This document shows, one piece after another, positions 18,201 to 28,143 of a stretch of DNA of 64,000 nucleotides. Position numbers and translations under genes: made by a program. The notes beneath the pieces are model-generated. The model was not told the DNA's origin. It did no database searches and saw only the letters and a list, made by a program, of their open reading frames with translations. Each line of letters begins with the position of its first letter. Within the stretch, counting starts at the first letter, position 1. This DNA comes from Yoonia sp. GPGPB17 (GTDB lineage: Bacteria > Pseudomonadota > Alphaproteobacteria > Rhodobacterales > Rhodobacteraceae). Location: NCBI RefSeq assembly GCF_037892195.1, contig NZ_JATACI010000002.1, positions 248,001 to 312,000 of the forward strand. Direction: 5' to 3'.

Positions 18201-18287
18201 AAACCCCCAAATGCCGCCAAACAGGCAGATCAGCATGATGATCCAGGTAAAGATGGGCCGGTCGATTGAAGCGCGTGCAATTCTCAT
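15234..18287 (-). CDS. RND (AcrB/HAE1-type) efflux transporter
   Basis: A 1,017-residue inner-membrane resistance-nodulation-division pump that exports drugs or other amphiphiles using the proton gradient. It starts MRIARASIDRPIFTWIIML, the usual RND N-terminus with the first membrane helix, followed by a large periplasmic loop (ITQYPGASAQQVADEVSEPL) and the membrane core with GALIIAMGMLVDNAIVVAEG, the RND signature in helix 4, and a second set after 520. The length equals the family norm and the frame is intact. It follows its membrane-fusion partner by 14 bases, so the two are one operon. No outer-membrane channel gene is adjacent; a shared TolC-like protein is likely. Substrate cannot be told. 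Confidence 0.9.
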   Translation of the reverse strand: MRIARASIDRPIFTWIIMLICLFGGIWGFSSLGRLEDPAFTIKQAVVITQYPGASAQQVADEVSEPLEAAIQRMAEVSEIKSVNRPGVSRIDVLVEDTIKGDELPAIWTELRERLQNVRNELPSEAAAPFVDDGFGDVYGIFFAITSEGFSDAEQHQLATFLRREILTVDGVADVDIAGLPAEAIFVEPDLALSAQLGIDPQIIGQALATSNSISQAGSVNAGETRTQIQLTEGSDSVSEIAALTIGIGGDLLNLIDISEVSRGRQDNPSQIIRYNGQSAFTIGVSGATNENIVEVGNRVDAHLAALASEIPYGVDLHPIYQQHVVVDESSTGFLINLAMSVGIVVLVLALFMGVRASVVVGMTLLLTVVGTLLFMAIFSIEMERISLGALIIAMGMLVDNAIVVAEGMQIAMARGKSSRDAADEAAGKTQIPLLGATVVGIMAFAGIGLSPDSTGEFMFSLFAVIGISLLLSWVLAVSVTPLLGHYVFKQGVDDGGDPYGGLIFRGYASLLRGALRLRWLVLVGLVGITAACYVGFGMVKQQFFPNSNTPLFFVHYTMQQGTPISATADQMAIIEAYLAEHEDVVAVSTFVGQGATRFLLTYGAEPPNPAYGHLIIRTENLDRIPPLQAELEAFAAENLPEGEFRTERLVFGPGGGSPIEVRFSGNDPKVLRDLSDQAIALMTAASTNIIAPRIDWREQELVLRPRYVTERGQAAGITRDDIADSFLFATDGSTVGTYREGERAIPIVIRVAPGSDVGIMDQVLGTQDGSSLLPIEQIVDGFALEPQNTVIRRLDRVPTLTVGASVPADMTAAQVHAEVRSTIEAMELPLGYKMEWGGEFESSADANASLGAQLPVTILIMVLITVLLFNALRQPLIIWLLVPMSVNGAAIGLLGAGLPFTFTALLGLLSLSGMLIKNGIVLVEEIDIVRREGRALREAIVTASTSRLRPVLLAAATTIMGMVPLLGDAFFVSMAVTIMGGLAFASILTLVAAPVLYDVFFGGAKQSRSASNTAIA

Positions 18288-18301
18288 CAGATAACCCAGC
18301 C

Positions 18302-19348
18302 TTAATTCGCGTAGCCGGAAAAGCGACGCACTGTCTGACCGTCTGCCAGAACCTGCGCGCCAGTCCGGATGATTTCTGTGCCAGCCTGCAATCCTGAGAC
18401 GATCATGAACTGCCCGTCACGCGTTGCAGTGACTTCAACGGCGACTTCTTCAAGCGTGCCGTTGTCGTCTTCGGTTGGTGTGAAACGCAAGACACTGGTG
18501 GCGCCGTCGCTTGCGATCCGAATGGCTGTCGCAGGCACAATCAGACGGGATGTGCCTTCACCCATAGTTGCGAGCACAACAACAGAACTCCCCGGCAAAA
18601 CGCTTAGACCGTCCGGTCTGTCCATACCTAGTGTCAGGCGGAATGTTTGTCCGATGGAAGACGCTTCAGCATTGAACTCTCGTATCTCCAGCGGATAGGT
18701 TTGATCGCTGGTTGGAAAACGCGCCAAAAGCGACACAGTTGCATCCTGACCTGCGCGTTGGAACAGTACCTCCGGCACATCAATGTCAATGCGTAGCTCT
18801 GACATATCATGCAGTCTGACAACAGGGGCGCCTGCGCTTGTTGTTGTAAAATTCGCGACATTCCGGCTCGCGACAAGCGCGTCAAAGGGTGCGCGCAACG
18901 TCGCGTTTTCCAGAGAATACTCGGAATTGCGCAGTTGAACGCGGGCCAAAGCCAGTTGTGTTTCCGCATCCTGCTTTGATACTTCAGAGGCCGAAGCGCC
19001 AAGGTTGTTCAATCTTGCAACCAAACGCTCGGCCTGTTCGACCTGCAAAGCGGCCTGCTGTTGTTGCAGTTCAAAAGGTTCGGCATCAAGTTTCGCAATC
19101 AATGCACCCTGCGCAATCCCCTGACCTTCGGTGGCTGGGAATGCGACAATCTGGCCAGATACCTGAAAGGCAAGATCAACGGTTTGACGGGCCACGACCT
19201 GGCCAAAGAATTGCCGGGTGACACCCCCAGAGTCGGCACCGACAATCATCAGCTTTGCCGGGCGTATGGGACTGTCCTGCGCCGTAAGTTGGCTCGGGTT
19301 GGAGACAGCCAAACCGGTGAGCGCGAGCAAGGTGAGAATGCGGATCAT
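18302..19348 (-). CDS. RND efflux membrane-fusion (periplasmic adaptor) protein
   Basis: A 348-residue adaptor that links the RND pump to an outer-membrane channel. It has a signal peptide (MIRILTLLALTGLAVS ... QLTAQ), a lipoyl-like half (GQVVARQTVDLAFQVSGQI), a helical hairpin (AALQVEQAERLVARLNN ... RVQLRNSEYSLENATL), a second lipoyl half with APFDALVASRN, and beta domains to the end. The start at ATG 19348 is chosen because it opens the signal peptide and has AAAGGACA just upstream; a longer frame lacks both. Co-transcribed with the pump gene. Confidence 0.88.
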   Translation of the reverse strand: MIRILTLLALTGLAVSNPSQLTAQDSPIRPAKLMIVGADSGGVTRQFFGQVVARQTVDLAFQVSGQIVAFPATEGQGIAQGALIAKLDAEPFELQQQQAALQVEQAERLVARLNNLGASASEVSKQDAETQLALARVQLRNSEYSLENATLRAPFDALVASRNVANFTTTSAGAPVVRLHDMSELRIDIDVPEVLFQRAGQDATVSLLARFPTSDQTYPLEIREFNAEASSIGQTFRLTLGMDRPDGLSVLPGSSVVVLATMGEGTSRLIVPATAIRIASDGATSVLRFTPTEDDNGTLEEVAVEVTATRDGQFMIVSGLQAGTEIIRTGAQVLADGQTVRRFSGYAN

Positions 19349-19834
19349 GACTTGTCCTTTAATAAAATACGTTGTCAAACAGGATCGCTGACAGGTTCTT
19401 CGATGTTGCAAACCCCCACCTCCAGCGCGGCCTTGTTTAACTTTGCAGTAACATCAAACATTCGTCACGTATATTGTTTCGCAAGAATGATTGACCGGAG
19501 AGGTGCCGTTTTGCGGATGTCGGAACACGCTCATGATCACCGCCTCTTAAAAAAGTCTGTCAGCAAAAAGAGGGATCATCGAACAAGATAGAGCCTACGT
19601 CGCGTGTCAGATGGACATGCCGCAGCTACCCATTGAGCAGTTTCAGTGCGCCAATCCCGCTGTCGAGTTTGCCTTCTTTGCGCGTAGCGTAGGCGGTAAT
19701 CCACCACCGTGGGGCGATGATGGGTCAAAACTGACATCTCTCCGTTGCAATGACGCCGTATCCCTGCGCAGACTTGACCTGTTCAACCGTGGGGGCGGCT
19801 GTGCGCTCTCCTTCTTTTGCAAGGACTAGATATC
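19349..19834. other. Intergenic region, 486 bases, divergent promoters
   Basis: The region lies between the divergently transcribed adaptor gene and the secreted nuclease gene. It must hold promoters for both. AAGGA at 19821-19825 serves the nuclease gene. I saw no regulator gene, although RND operons often have a TetR-type repressor next door. Confidence 0.6.
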
Positions 19835-22800
19835 ATGTCAGATTTGATGATCACCGGCGTAATTGACGGCGGCCTTTTTGGTGGGCTGCCCAAGGCTATT
19901 CAGCTTACCGCAATCAACGATATTGCGGATTTATCGATTTACGGGGTCGGCTCCGCCAACAATGGCGGCGGCAGCGATGGTGAAGAGTTTACCTTTCCAG
20001 CGATCCCGCTGGCCGCAGGAACAACAATCTACATCGCCAGTGAAATCGACAACTTTACGGCCTTCTTTGGATTTGCGCCCGATTTCACGGATAGCGCCGC
20101 ATCGATCAATGGCGATGACGCGATCGAGCTGTTTCAGAACGGTGTGGTTGTCGACCTGTTTGGCGACATCAACACCGATGGTAGCGGAGAGGTTTGGGAG
20201 TACATGGATGGTTGGGCATCTCGCCCTGTCGCGGGGGGACCAGACCCGGTCTTTAACTCCAATGCGTGGACGTTCAGCGGCCCAAATGCGCTGGATGGCG
20301 TGACAGATAATGCCAGCGCACCCAATCCGTTCCCCGTACCCGGCGCACCCGAACCTCAGGTCAGTGTTGCGATTAACGAATACCGCATCTCTTCTCCTGG
20401 GGGTACTGATGACACCTCCAACTTTGTCGAGCTGTTCACTGACCCCGGTGCATCGCTCGCGGGCAAGACCCTGCTGGTCATATCCGGTGAATTTGCGCCC
20501 GGCTCCATCGATTTCGCGATTGATCTGAGCGATGCCACTGCCGATGAGAACGGATTTGTGCTAATCGCCAATGATCAGAACCCCAATCTTGAAGCGGGCG
20601 ACGTGGGTGTCGCAGGGCTCGATTTTTTCGGGTCGCCGCAAACCTTCCTGATTGTTGAGGGCTTCACCGGTGCTGCGGGCGACGATCTGGATACCAATGA
20701 CGATGGCATATTTGATGCAGCGCCTTGGGACACCATTCTTGATGGGGTTTCGGGTGTTGACGGCGATGCAAATCCGGACTTCAGCTATGCAGATACGGTT
20801 GTCCCTGCCGATGGCAACTTTACGGCGGCAGGTGCTGCGCGCGACGTTGATGGCACAGGTGATTTCGTTGCATTGCCCTTCGGTGATCAGGCAGGCGACA
20901 CACCGGGATCAACAAATGAAACCGACACAAGTGGCCCCCGCCTGACAATCATGGAAATTCAGGGGGCAGGGCATATCTCTGGTCTTGTCAGCGCAACCCC
21001 GCTTGATCCGACAACGGGGGTTGGCAGCGCGCAGGTCACCACCAGCGGCATAGTTACCGCGGTCGACTCCAACGGGTTCTATATGCAGGACCCTGATGGC
21101 GACGGTGATATCGCGACATCAGATGCAATCTTTGTCTTTACTGGCAGCGTGCCGGGCGTGGCCATTGGCGATGCACTGGATGTCAGCGGCACCGTCAGCG
21201 AATTTTATCCGGGCGGCCAAGGCACCGGCAATCTGAGCACAACGCAGATTGGCGGCAATCCGGAGATTACAGTATTGTCCAGCGGCAACGCCTTACCTGC
21301 ATCCGTCATTCTGGGTGCTGATGGGCGGCCCTTACCGTCCGAGAATATTGAGGATGACAACTTCACCTCATTCGATCCAGAAACTGACGGTATCGATTTC
21401 TGGGAAAGTCTGGAAGGCATGCTGGTCACCGCACCGCAGCCCGTTGCGGTATCGGGGACAAGTGGTTTTGGAGAACTCTTTGTCGTTGTGGATGGTGGTG
21501 AAGGGGCCACCGGCCTGTCGGAGCGTGGTACGCTGAATATCTCACCCGATGATTTCAACCCTGAAAAGGTGCAGATCGACTGGGACTTTGGCCTTGATGC
21601 GGTTGACGTCAACACCGGCGCCACCTTGGAGGATGTGACCGGTGTTGTTTCTTACGATTTCGGCAACTTCCAGATTAACCCAACAGACCAGATTGTCGTC
21701 GTCGAACCGTCGCTTCTGGAGCCCGAAAGCACATCATTGGCCGGGTCCGAAAACCAGCTGACAATTGCCAGCTACAACGTGCTGAACCTTGATCCGATTG
21801 TCGAAGATCAGGCGCTGACGAACAATGGCGAGGCGCGTAACGTTGATGATGATGTGGGCGACGGCCGTTTTGATACCATCGCCGCACAGATCGTAAATAA
21901 CCTTGGCAGCCCTGACATTATCGGACTGCAGGAAATTCAGGACAGCACTGGGGGCGAAACCGGTGACGGTGTGGTTTCAGCGGCCTTGACGTTTGAGACC
22001 CTGATTGACGCCATTGATATGGCCGATGACGGGATCATGAACGACAGCTCCGGCTATGCCTATATCGATAATACGTTCATCACGGATCTGGCCAGCGGCG
22101 GCCAGCCGGGCGGGAACATCCGCACCGGGTTCTTGTACAAAGAGGACCGGGTAAGCCTTGTCGAAGGGTCGGTGCAAACCATCGGAACACAAGACCCCGG
22201 TGGCAGCTTTGCAGGGGCACGTTTGCCACTTGTCGCGACGTTCGCATTTAACGGCGAGGAAGTGACAGTTGTGAACAATCACTTCTCGTCCAAAGGTGGC
22301 AGTGCGCCGATTTTGGGGGTGGAGCAGGACTTTGCGGATCGTCAGGAAGATGTAAACGTCAACGGCTCGCTTGATGAACGACAGGCGCAGTCAGAGGCGG
22401 TTGCCGGTTTCGTCGCAGATACCATTGCAGCTGATGCCGACGCAAATGTCGTGGTTGTTGGCGACTTCAACGAGTTTGAATTCGTCTCGCCAGTCACCGG
22501 GCTTGAAGATGCGGGGCTGACAAACCTGACCAACACCTTGCCGGAAAACGAGCGGTATACGTTCAACTTCCAAGGCAACAGCCAGGCCCTCGATCATATT
22601 CTGGTATCAGATGGTTTGGCGGGCGACGCGCAGTTTGACATCGTGCATGTGAATTCCGAGTTTGCTGACACCGATGACCGCGGCAGCGATCACGACCCGC
22701 TTCTGGCGCTGCTGACCATCGGCGATGTCGCGCCGGACACCATTGGCGTGGCTGTCGCATTCGAAGAAAAAGGATTCTTTGGTACGCGCGCAACAGAGAT

Positions 22801-23278
22801 CATCGACGGGAACGCTGTCGATACGGACAATCTGCCTCTTCTGAAAAACGCCGTATCGTTCCGCGATGTCGATGTACGCCTGAAGGCCGAAGCAAGTGGC
22901 TGGGAGAAACTGAGCTTCGTTGATGGTGAAGTCGGTGTCTGGTCACGCGGCGATAACTTCTTCGCTGGCGAATTCGGCCTTGTAAACGATGACGAAACAC
23001 TCACGTTCAAACTGCAGGATGGCGATTTTGGGGACGCAACCGAAGCGTTCTTCGATTTTGACGAGCTGCGTGGCAACGGCGATGTCGAAGTGCTGTTCCT
23101 TAACGACGGGCAGATGATCGGGTCGCAGGTGGTCAATGCCAGTGGCGGAGAGATCAATGTCACCCAGAACGGCGAAAGCTTTGATGCCGTGCAGATCAGG
23201 GCTGTCGGGGATACAGCCTTTAGCTTGGATGGTTTCGGCTTTGAGCGCTTGGTTGATGACGAGTTCGTATTCGTCTAG
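19835..23278 (+). CDS. Secreted LTD-domain endonuclease/exonuclease/phosphatase protein (ExeM/NucH-like)
   Basis: A 1,147-residue very acidic protein. Residues 1-110 and about 185-290 are lamin-tail-like (LTD) modules, about 375-480 a DNA-binding OB-like module (TTSGIVTAVDSNGFYMQD), and about 640-960 an EEP catalytic domain with IASYNVLNLDP (about 642), LQEIQD (about 695), NNHFSSKGG (about 814), GDFNEF (about 875) and GSDHDP (about 950). The remainder is a C-terminal beta domain. The role is likely extracellular DNA or phosphoester degradation, for nutrient use or biofilm turnover. No N-terminal signal peptide is present; the acidic, Cys-free sequence ending in aliphatic FVFV suits type I secretion. 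ATG 19835 is preceded by AAGGA. Confidence 0.85.
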   Translation: MSDLMITGVIDGGLFGGLPKAIQLTAINDIADLSIYGVGSANNGGGSDGEEFTFPAIPLAAGTTIYIASEIDNFTAFFGFAPDFTDSAASINGDDAIELFQNGVVVDLFGDINTDGSGEVWEYMDGWASRPVAGGPDPVFNSNAWTFSGPNALDGVTDNASAPNPFPVPGAPEPQVSVAINEYRISSPGGTDDTSNFVELFTDPGASLAGKTLLVISGEFAPGSIDFAIDLSDATADENGFVLIANDQNPNLEAGDVGVAGLDFFGSPQTFLIVEGFTGAAGDDLDTNDDGIFDAAPWDTILDGVSGVDGDANPDFSYADTVVPADGNFTAAGAARDVDGTGDFVALPFGDQAGDTPGSTNETDTSGPRLTIMEIQGAGHISGLVSATPLDPTTGVGSAQVTTSGIVTAVDSNGFYMQDPDGDGDIATSDAIFVFTGSVPGVAIGDALDVSGTVSEFYPGGQGTGNLSTTQIGGNPEITVLSSGNALPASVILGADGRPLPSENIEDDNFTSFDPETDGIDFWESLEGMLVTAPQPVAVSGTSGFGELFVVVDGGEGATGLSERGTLNISPDDFNPEKVQIDWDFGLDAVDVNTGATLEDVTGVVSYDFGNFQINPTDQIVVVEPSLLEPESTSLAGSENQLTIASYNVLNLDPIVEDQALTNNGEARNVDDDVGDGRFDTIAAQIVNNLGSPDIIGLQEIQDSTGGETGDGVVSAALTFETLIDAIDMADDGIMNDSSGYAYIDNTFITDLASGGQPGGNIRTGFLYKEDRVSLVEGSVQTIGTQDPGGSFAGARLPLVATFAFNGEEVTVVNNHFSSKGGSAPILGVEQDFADRQEDVNVNGSLDERQAQSEAVAGFVADTIAADADANVVVVGDFNEFEFVSPVTGLEDAGLTNLTNTLPENERYTFNFQGNSQALDHILVSDGLAGDAQFDIVHVNSEFADTDDRGSDHDPLLALLTIGDVAPDTIGVAVAFEEKGFFGTRATEIIDGNAVDTDNLPLLKNAVSFRDVDVRLKAEASGWEKLSFVDGEVGVWSRGDNFFAGEFGLVNDDETLTFKLQDGDFGDATEAFFDFDELRGNGDVEVLFLNDGQMIGSQVVNASGGEINVTQNGESFDAVQIRAVGDTAFSLDGFGFERLVDDEFVFV

Positions 23279-23342
23279 TCCTGCTAGAGGTTGCGCCAGC
23301 ACCTAAGGTTCAGCCTTGGTGCATATCCTGCCCTAACCAGCG

Positions 23343-23370
23343 TTGGGCCGACGTGGTATTGTCGGCCCAA
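23343..23370. terminator. Perfect 10-bp hairpin between convergent genes
   Basis: TTGGGCCGAC pairs with GTCGGCCCAA across an eight-base loop. It lies between the stop of the secreted nuclease gene (plus) and the stop of the DUF3179 gene (minus), so it can end both transcripts. U-runs are weak on both sides, so a Rho-assisted mode is possible. Confidence 0.6.
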
Positions 23371-23444
23371 AATGGTCAGGCAAATGCACCTCTCAATGTT
23401 GTAACGCCGACCACCATTCATGTATCAGCGGCACTTCCGCCAAC

Positions 23445-24833
23445 TCACCCAGTCCAAAGTACAGTTTGTGGGTGGAACTGTGACCAGGCAAACCAGAACG
23501 CCTGATGGCTTCCCAGATCCATGCCATCAACGTCCACAGCCTTTATACCGCCAGCGTCAAGGACAAGATGCACATTTTCGACATTGATCGTTGCGCCGTT
23601 TCGCAAGGCTAAAAATGCGGCACTTCGCTGAAACGCCACGGGATGGCCGGAGGCTGTAATGACGCCTATGACATCCTCATGAACAGGCAAACGCGGATCA
23701 ACATCTCCGACCGGGAAAATTGGCCCATTGGCATCCCGCCCATTCCGAAAATCGGGATCGCGACCTAATGCCAACGCTTCGACCAACACGGTGGTCTGCG
23801 GATGTGCGGCCTTCCACGCCCCCCAATCGGTTGTCACCACGCTTGCCTGCTCAAGTTTGAGGTTTCCGTCGGCAAGCGGGCCGGTCAAAGCTTCACCAAG
23901 AAAGGTATCAAATACGGAGTAAGTGTTCAGGTCGTACATGACCTTGTTGGATCGACTTAGAAGCCCAGAGGTTCGCAATATCGGCCTGTCGACGCCAGCA
24001 GGCAATTGATCGGTAAAATACGCCTGGGCGGCGCCACACAAAGTACAGTAAGGAATGCCAAGGTGCCGCCCGCCCAATGTGTCGTTGACCATCTCGCGCA
24101 CTTCCATGATGCGACGCGGATAGGCGCGATATTCACCGTTCACTTCGACACCGAAAACGATGTCGTCATCATCCAGCCAATTTGCATCTTCGGCACTTTG
24201 TACTCGCGGATTGTCTGCGGCTGGAATGCAATTGCATGGCTCATCTGTGGTGTCGTATGCGCGATCATCAATGAGCACGCCGCCCCAGGAAACGAGCCGC
24301 CAGTCAACGTCGCCTTCAACAAAGATTTGGTCCCATCCGTCAAATACGCTTGTGAAAATCGCGCGCTTGACCGGCAAATAGTCAGGCGGAGCCGGGACGT
24401 CCCACGCGATAAGGCGATCCGTAATGTGGCCCCAGTTGTTGCCGGGCCCAAAGCTCTGACCGAGTAAGGTCGAGGCAGCATCAGAGAGTTCGGTGTTCAA
24501 TTGCTTAGGCCGGGAACAAAGCGCATGAGATCACTAATCAACCACGCCAGTCGCGGATCATTTGACTCTACGATTTCTGCCAGCGCGATTGATTGATCGT
24601 TGCTCCAGATCGATTGTGTCATGCTCTCTAAAAAGGCCACCTCAACTGCCCGCTGAAGCGATGCTGAAAGCGGCCCATCAGGGATAGCTAGGCGGGCTAC
24701 CAAACTCTTCGATCACATAGTCCGGCAGCGTGTTGGCCTCTTGAGCCTGTAGTGCGTTGCTCCAAACCAAGGACACGACAACCAGTAGTCTTGCCAAAAC
24801 AAAGCGATAGTTCAAACAGGGTTCTGCTATCAT
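23445..24833 (-). CDS. DUF3179 domain protein, exported, two compensating frame breaks
   Basis: The intact 3' part (about 350 residues) is a DUF3179 domain with the characteristic GIPYCTLCGAAQAY segment containing a CxxC pair and DVDPRLPVHEDVIGV. The 5' part starts at ATG 24833 with a signal peptide (RFVLARLLVVVSLVWSNALQA) and continues to EEFGSPP near 24690, where one extra base shifts the frame; a missing C near 24505 (VPGP-KQLNTELSDAA) shifts it back. Joined, the product has about 462 residues, the usual family size. Function of DUF3179 is unknown; the signal peptide places it in the periplasm. AGGAAGAGG lies just upstream of the chosen start. Confidence 0.72.
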
Positions 24834-24937
24834 GCCTCTTCCTCTCACACCGTTCTTTGATCTCTGCCACAACTGGCTCTCATCGCGGACATCTGCGGCG
24901 CGAATGCATCTTAGACTGCAAACCCAATCTTAAGACC

Positions 24938-25757
24938 TCATGCCACTTGAGTGGGCATACACTGTGGCGACGTAAAGTCGCCAATCAAGAACATATCAAA
25001 ACCTGGTGAGCGCCAACGCATTTGTTCGGCCCCAAGCCAATGGATCACCTGCTGACCCAGCGGGTTGTACGGGTACTCCGACTGAATGACCCCGTTGATC
25101 GCAAAGGACGACATGCGGTTCGTCAGCGTGACCGCTGAAGGCCAAATCGCTGATGCGTTACACAGTTGCCTAGGCACGCCCGCAAATGGCGCGTCCACTA
25201 CAACACCATCAGGCCGCACAGTGCTTTGGGCTATCGTCCGCCTGCACCGGAAATCACCGTTCCCATCGACCACAGACCCACGATGAACCAACAGTTAGAC
25301 CGGAACACCCGATAGGGGCACGCCAGTCTTCATCTGCCTGATCGGGACTATCGATGATCGAAACGGATGTTGATGTTCCTCGGCGTGCATTGCTGAATGT
25401 AGGGGTACCAGTGGTCGGTGCCGGTGGCATGGGGACGCCGAATTTCGTGAAGTGTTGGAGTGATCGTTGCTTATCCGCAAGAATAGGCCCGATCTCGGAT
25501 CCGTTGAAAACGAGTCGTGCGTTTTCCTCGACACTTTTCAATCGAGGCGAGGCGATATCATAGTGGTCCTCGCCATAAACGTGAATGATGATCGCAGACT
25601 TGTCCAAAGCAATGAATTTTTCGAGCTGCCTCATGGATGTACAGATATGCGTGGCATAGCCGTATCGCCGAAGAGCACGACAAAACGGTGGTAGGAACTG
25701 CTTGCCACCTTTCGCGGACCCCGACAAGCCGCCGGGGCTGAGGGACGTGACAATCAC
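24938..25757 (-). pseudogene. Damaged ATP-grasp-like / glycosyltransferase-neighbour gene
   Basis: Two minus-strand frames seem to be one gene of about 273 codons. The first reads IVTSLSPGGLSGSAKGGKQF ... LVFNGSEIGPILADKQRSLQ ... FTKFGVPMPP, whose DKQRSLQHFTKFGVPMP part resembles the start of an ATP-grasp domain. The second runs RGSVVDGNGDFRCRRT to the stop at 24938. They are offset by one base at about 25290-25300. Even the 5' end is doubtful: a stop (TAA) lies about 40 bases upstream in the same frame, and a likely true N-terminus (ATG near 25808, MAIKTAVAFNQT) sits in a different frame. I cannot name the substrate. It may be a true remnant, unlike the simple single-base breaks elsewhere. 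Confidence 0.4.
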
Positions 25758-25923
25758 ATTGGCCAGTGGGTCGTTTGGTTGAACGCAACGGCTGTCTTAA
25801 TCGCCATATATCTGCCGTCCCACACGGTAGGCTTGTAGTAATCGCTCAAATCGATTCAATGTGGATTTCGCCTTGACAATGATCAGACAGGAATGACTGA
25901 TGGAGCAACTGGCATAACCTCGA

Positions 25924-28093
25924 TTAATCCTCGGTATGCGTCAACTGCGGAACATCTGATGCACCTGCGGATCCGCGCCCTGACAGCGAGGGGTTTTCCA
26001 TAAAGAAGCGGTGGCAATTGAAGGCGAAGGTACCCTCTTTAACGCTGGACCGCGTGAAGCTGCCATCGGCCGACATGACCCAGCTTTGCGCGATATCGGC
26101 CATATTGGCAGCCATGATCTGACTGACAATCTGGGCTTTAACGGTCGCGTTTTTGATCTCGACCAACGTCTCAACTCTGCGGTTCAGGTTGCGGCCCATC
26201 CAGTCAGCGGAGCTGATAAAGACCTTGGCTTTCTTGGAGGGCAAGTTGCCGCCATTGCCAAAACAAACGATCCGCGAGTGCTCAAGAAATCGCCCCACGA
26301 CGGATTTGACGCGAATATTCTCGGACAGCTCTTTGACACCCGGACGTAAGCCACAGATGCCGCGCACAACAAGGCTGATTTTCACGCCAGCCTGACTGGC
26401 AGCATAGAGCGCGTCGATGACATCGCTTTCGATCAGGGAATTCATCTTGGCCCAGATCACCGCTGGCTTGCCCGCGCGGGCATTCTCAGCTTCTGCCGCG
26501 ATCCGGTCAAGCAGGGTTTGCTTCAGATTCAAAGGCGAAATTGCAAGGTTTTCGAGGCCATCGGGCTGGGCATAGCCCGATAGATAATTGAAGACCTTCG
26601 TGGCGTCGCGCCCCAGTTTGGCATCGCATGTGAACAGGCTCAGGTCGGTATAAATGCGTGCGGTGATCGGGTGGTAATTTCCGGTCCCGAAGTGTGTGTA
26701 GGTGACCAGCTTGTCCCCTTCACGCCGTACCACTGTGCTAATCTTGGCATGGGTTTTATAGTTCAGGAAACCATAGACCACATGTGCCCCTGCGCGTTCC
26801 AATCGCCGCGACTGACGGATGTTGGCGGCTTCGTCAAAACGGGCCTTCAGTTCGACAAGTGCGGTGACGGATTTACCGTCTTCCGCCGCTTCGCAAAGCG
26901 CCTCAACGATGGGCGAGCGTTTGGATGTCCGGTAGAGTGTCTGTTTGATCGCCACGACATTGGGGTCGCGGGCGGCTTGGGTTAGGAAGCGGACCACCAT
27001 GTCGAAGGTTTCGTACGGGTGGTGCAGCAGCATGTCTTTTTGGCGGATGGCAGCGAACATATCGCCGTCATGGTCCTGGACCCGTTCGGGCACACGCGGC
27101 GCAAAGGTAGGCCAAAGCAGATCGGGTCTGCTGTCGAGCACCAACTCACCAAGGTCTGCGACACCAATCAGGCCATCAACCTCAACCACCGATTCCTCGG
27201 TCACATGCAGCTCGGACATGATGAGGGATTTCAACGCGTTAGGCGCGCCATGCGACATCTTCAAACGCACCACTTCGCCGCGGCGTCTGCGTTTGAGTGC
27301 GGTTTCAAATTCGCGTACCAGGTCTTCGGCTTCGTCTTCAAGCTCCAAATCACTGTCGCGCAGGACCTTGAACGCGCAGTTTCCTTTGATCTGATACCCC
27401 GGGAACAACCGCCCGATATGCAATAAAAGCAGTTCTTCTAGCGGCAAAAACCGATGCCCGTGGTCGGCTAAGCAGGGCGACAAAGCGGTCAATCTGGGTA
27501 AGCACAGGTAAGAGAGAGCGCAACTGTCGCTTATCGCTTGGGCGTTCCAACTGCAGCGCCAGCGCAAAACCTTCGTTGGGCAGAAACGGGAACGGATGTG
27601 CGGGATCAATCGCCAGCGGCGACAAAACAGGGAAGACCTGTTCAATGAAGACATTTTCCAGATAGGCAATGTCGGTCTCGCTCAGCGCGGCGCGATCAAG
27701 AATATGGATATCCTGTGCGGCCATCAGTTCTTGCAGGTCCGTAAACACCGCCTGCTGTCGGGCGATCAGCGCCCGTGCATCGCGGTCGATCACAATCAGC
27801 TGTTCGGCAGGCGTGCGCCCGTCAAGGCCGGGCGTGACATTGCCCTCATTTGCAAGCTCGCGCAGGTAGGCGACGCGGACGGTATAGAACTCATCCAGGT
27901 TGGTCGCAGAGATCGATAAGAACCGGAGCCTCTCAAGCAAAGGCACGCGCGGGTTTTCAGCCTCTTCCAGCACGCGCCAGTTAAAGCTCAACCAGCTCAG
28001 CTCTCGGTTCACGAAACGCGCCGGGCTGCTCAGGTCGATATCAAGTGTTGTCGGGGACGGATAGTCCCCTTCCAGAAAGTTTGCGTCAGTCAT
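25924..28093 (-). CDS. ppk: Polyphosphate kinase, one frame break
   Basis: Makes inorganic polyphosphate from ATP. Residues about 20-130 form the N-terminal domain ([19 protein letters not shown]), followed by the head domain ([20 protein letters not shown]). The catalytic half has [19 protein letters not shown], the His of NYKTHAKI near residue 447 that becomes phosphorylated, [10 protein letters not shown] and [14 protein letters not shown]. At about 27465 the frame changes: DRFVAL is followed by [12 protein letters not shown] in the next frame; dropping one base gives about 722 residues, normal for the family. AAAAGG precedes ATG 28093. It lies 50 bases after hdaA, probably one operon. The end is a short extension with TAA at 25924. 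Confidence 0.85.
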
Positions 28094-28143
28094 TGGGGCC
28101 TTTTGGTCCGCATTTGTTGCGGTTCTATGACAGTATCGCGGTG

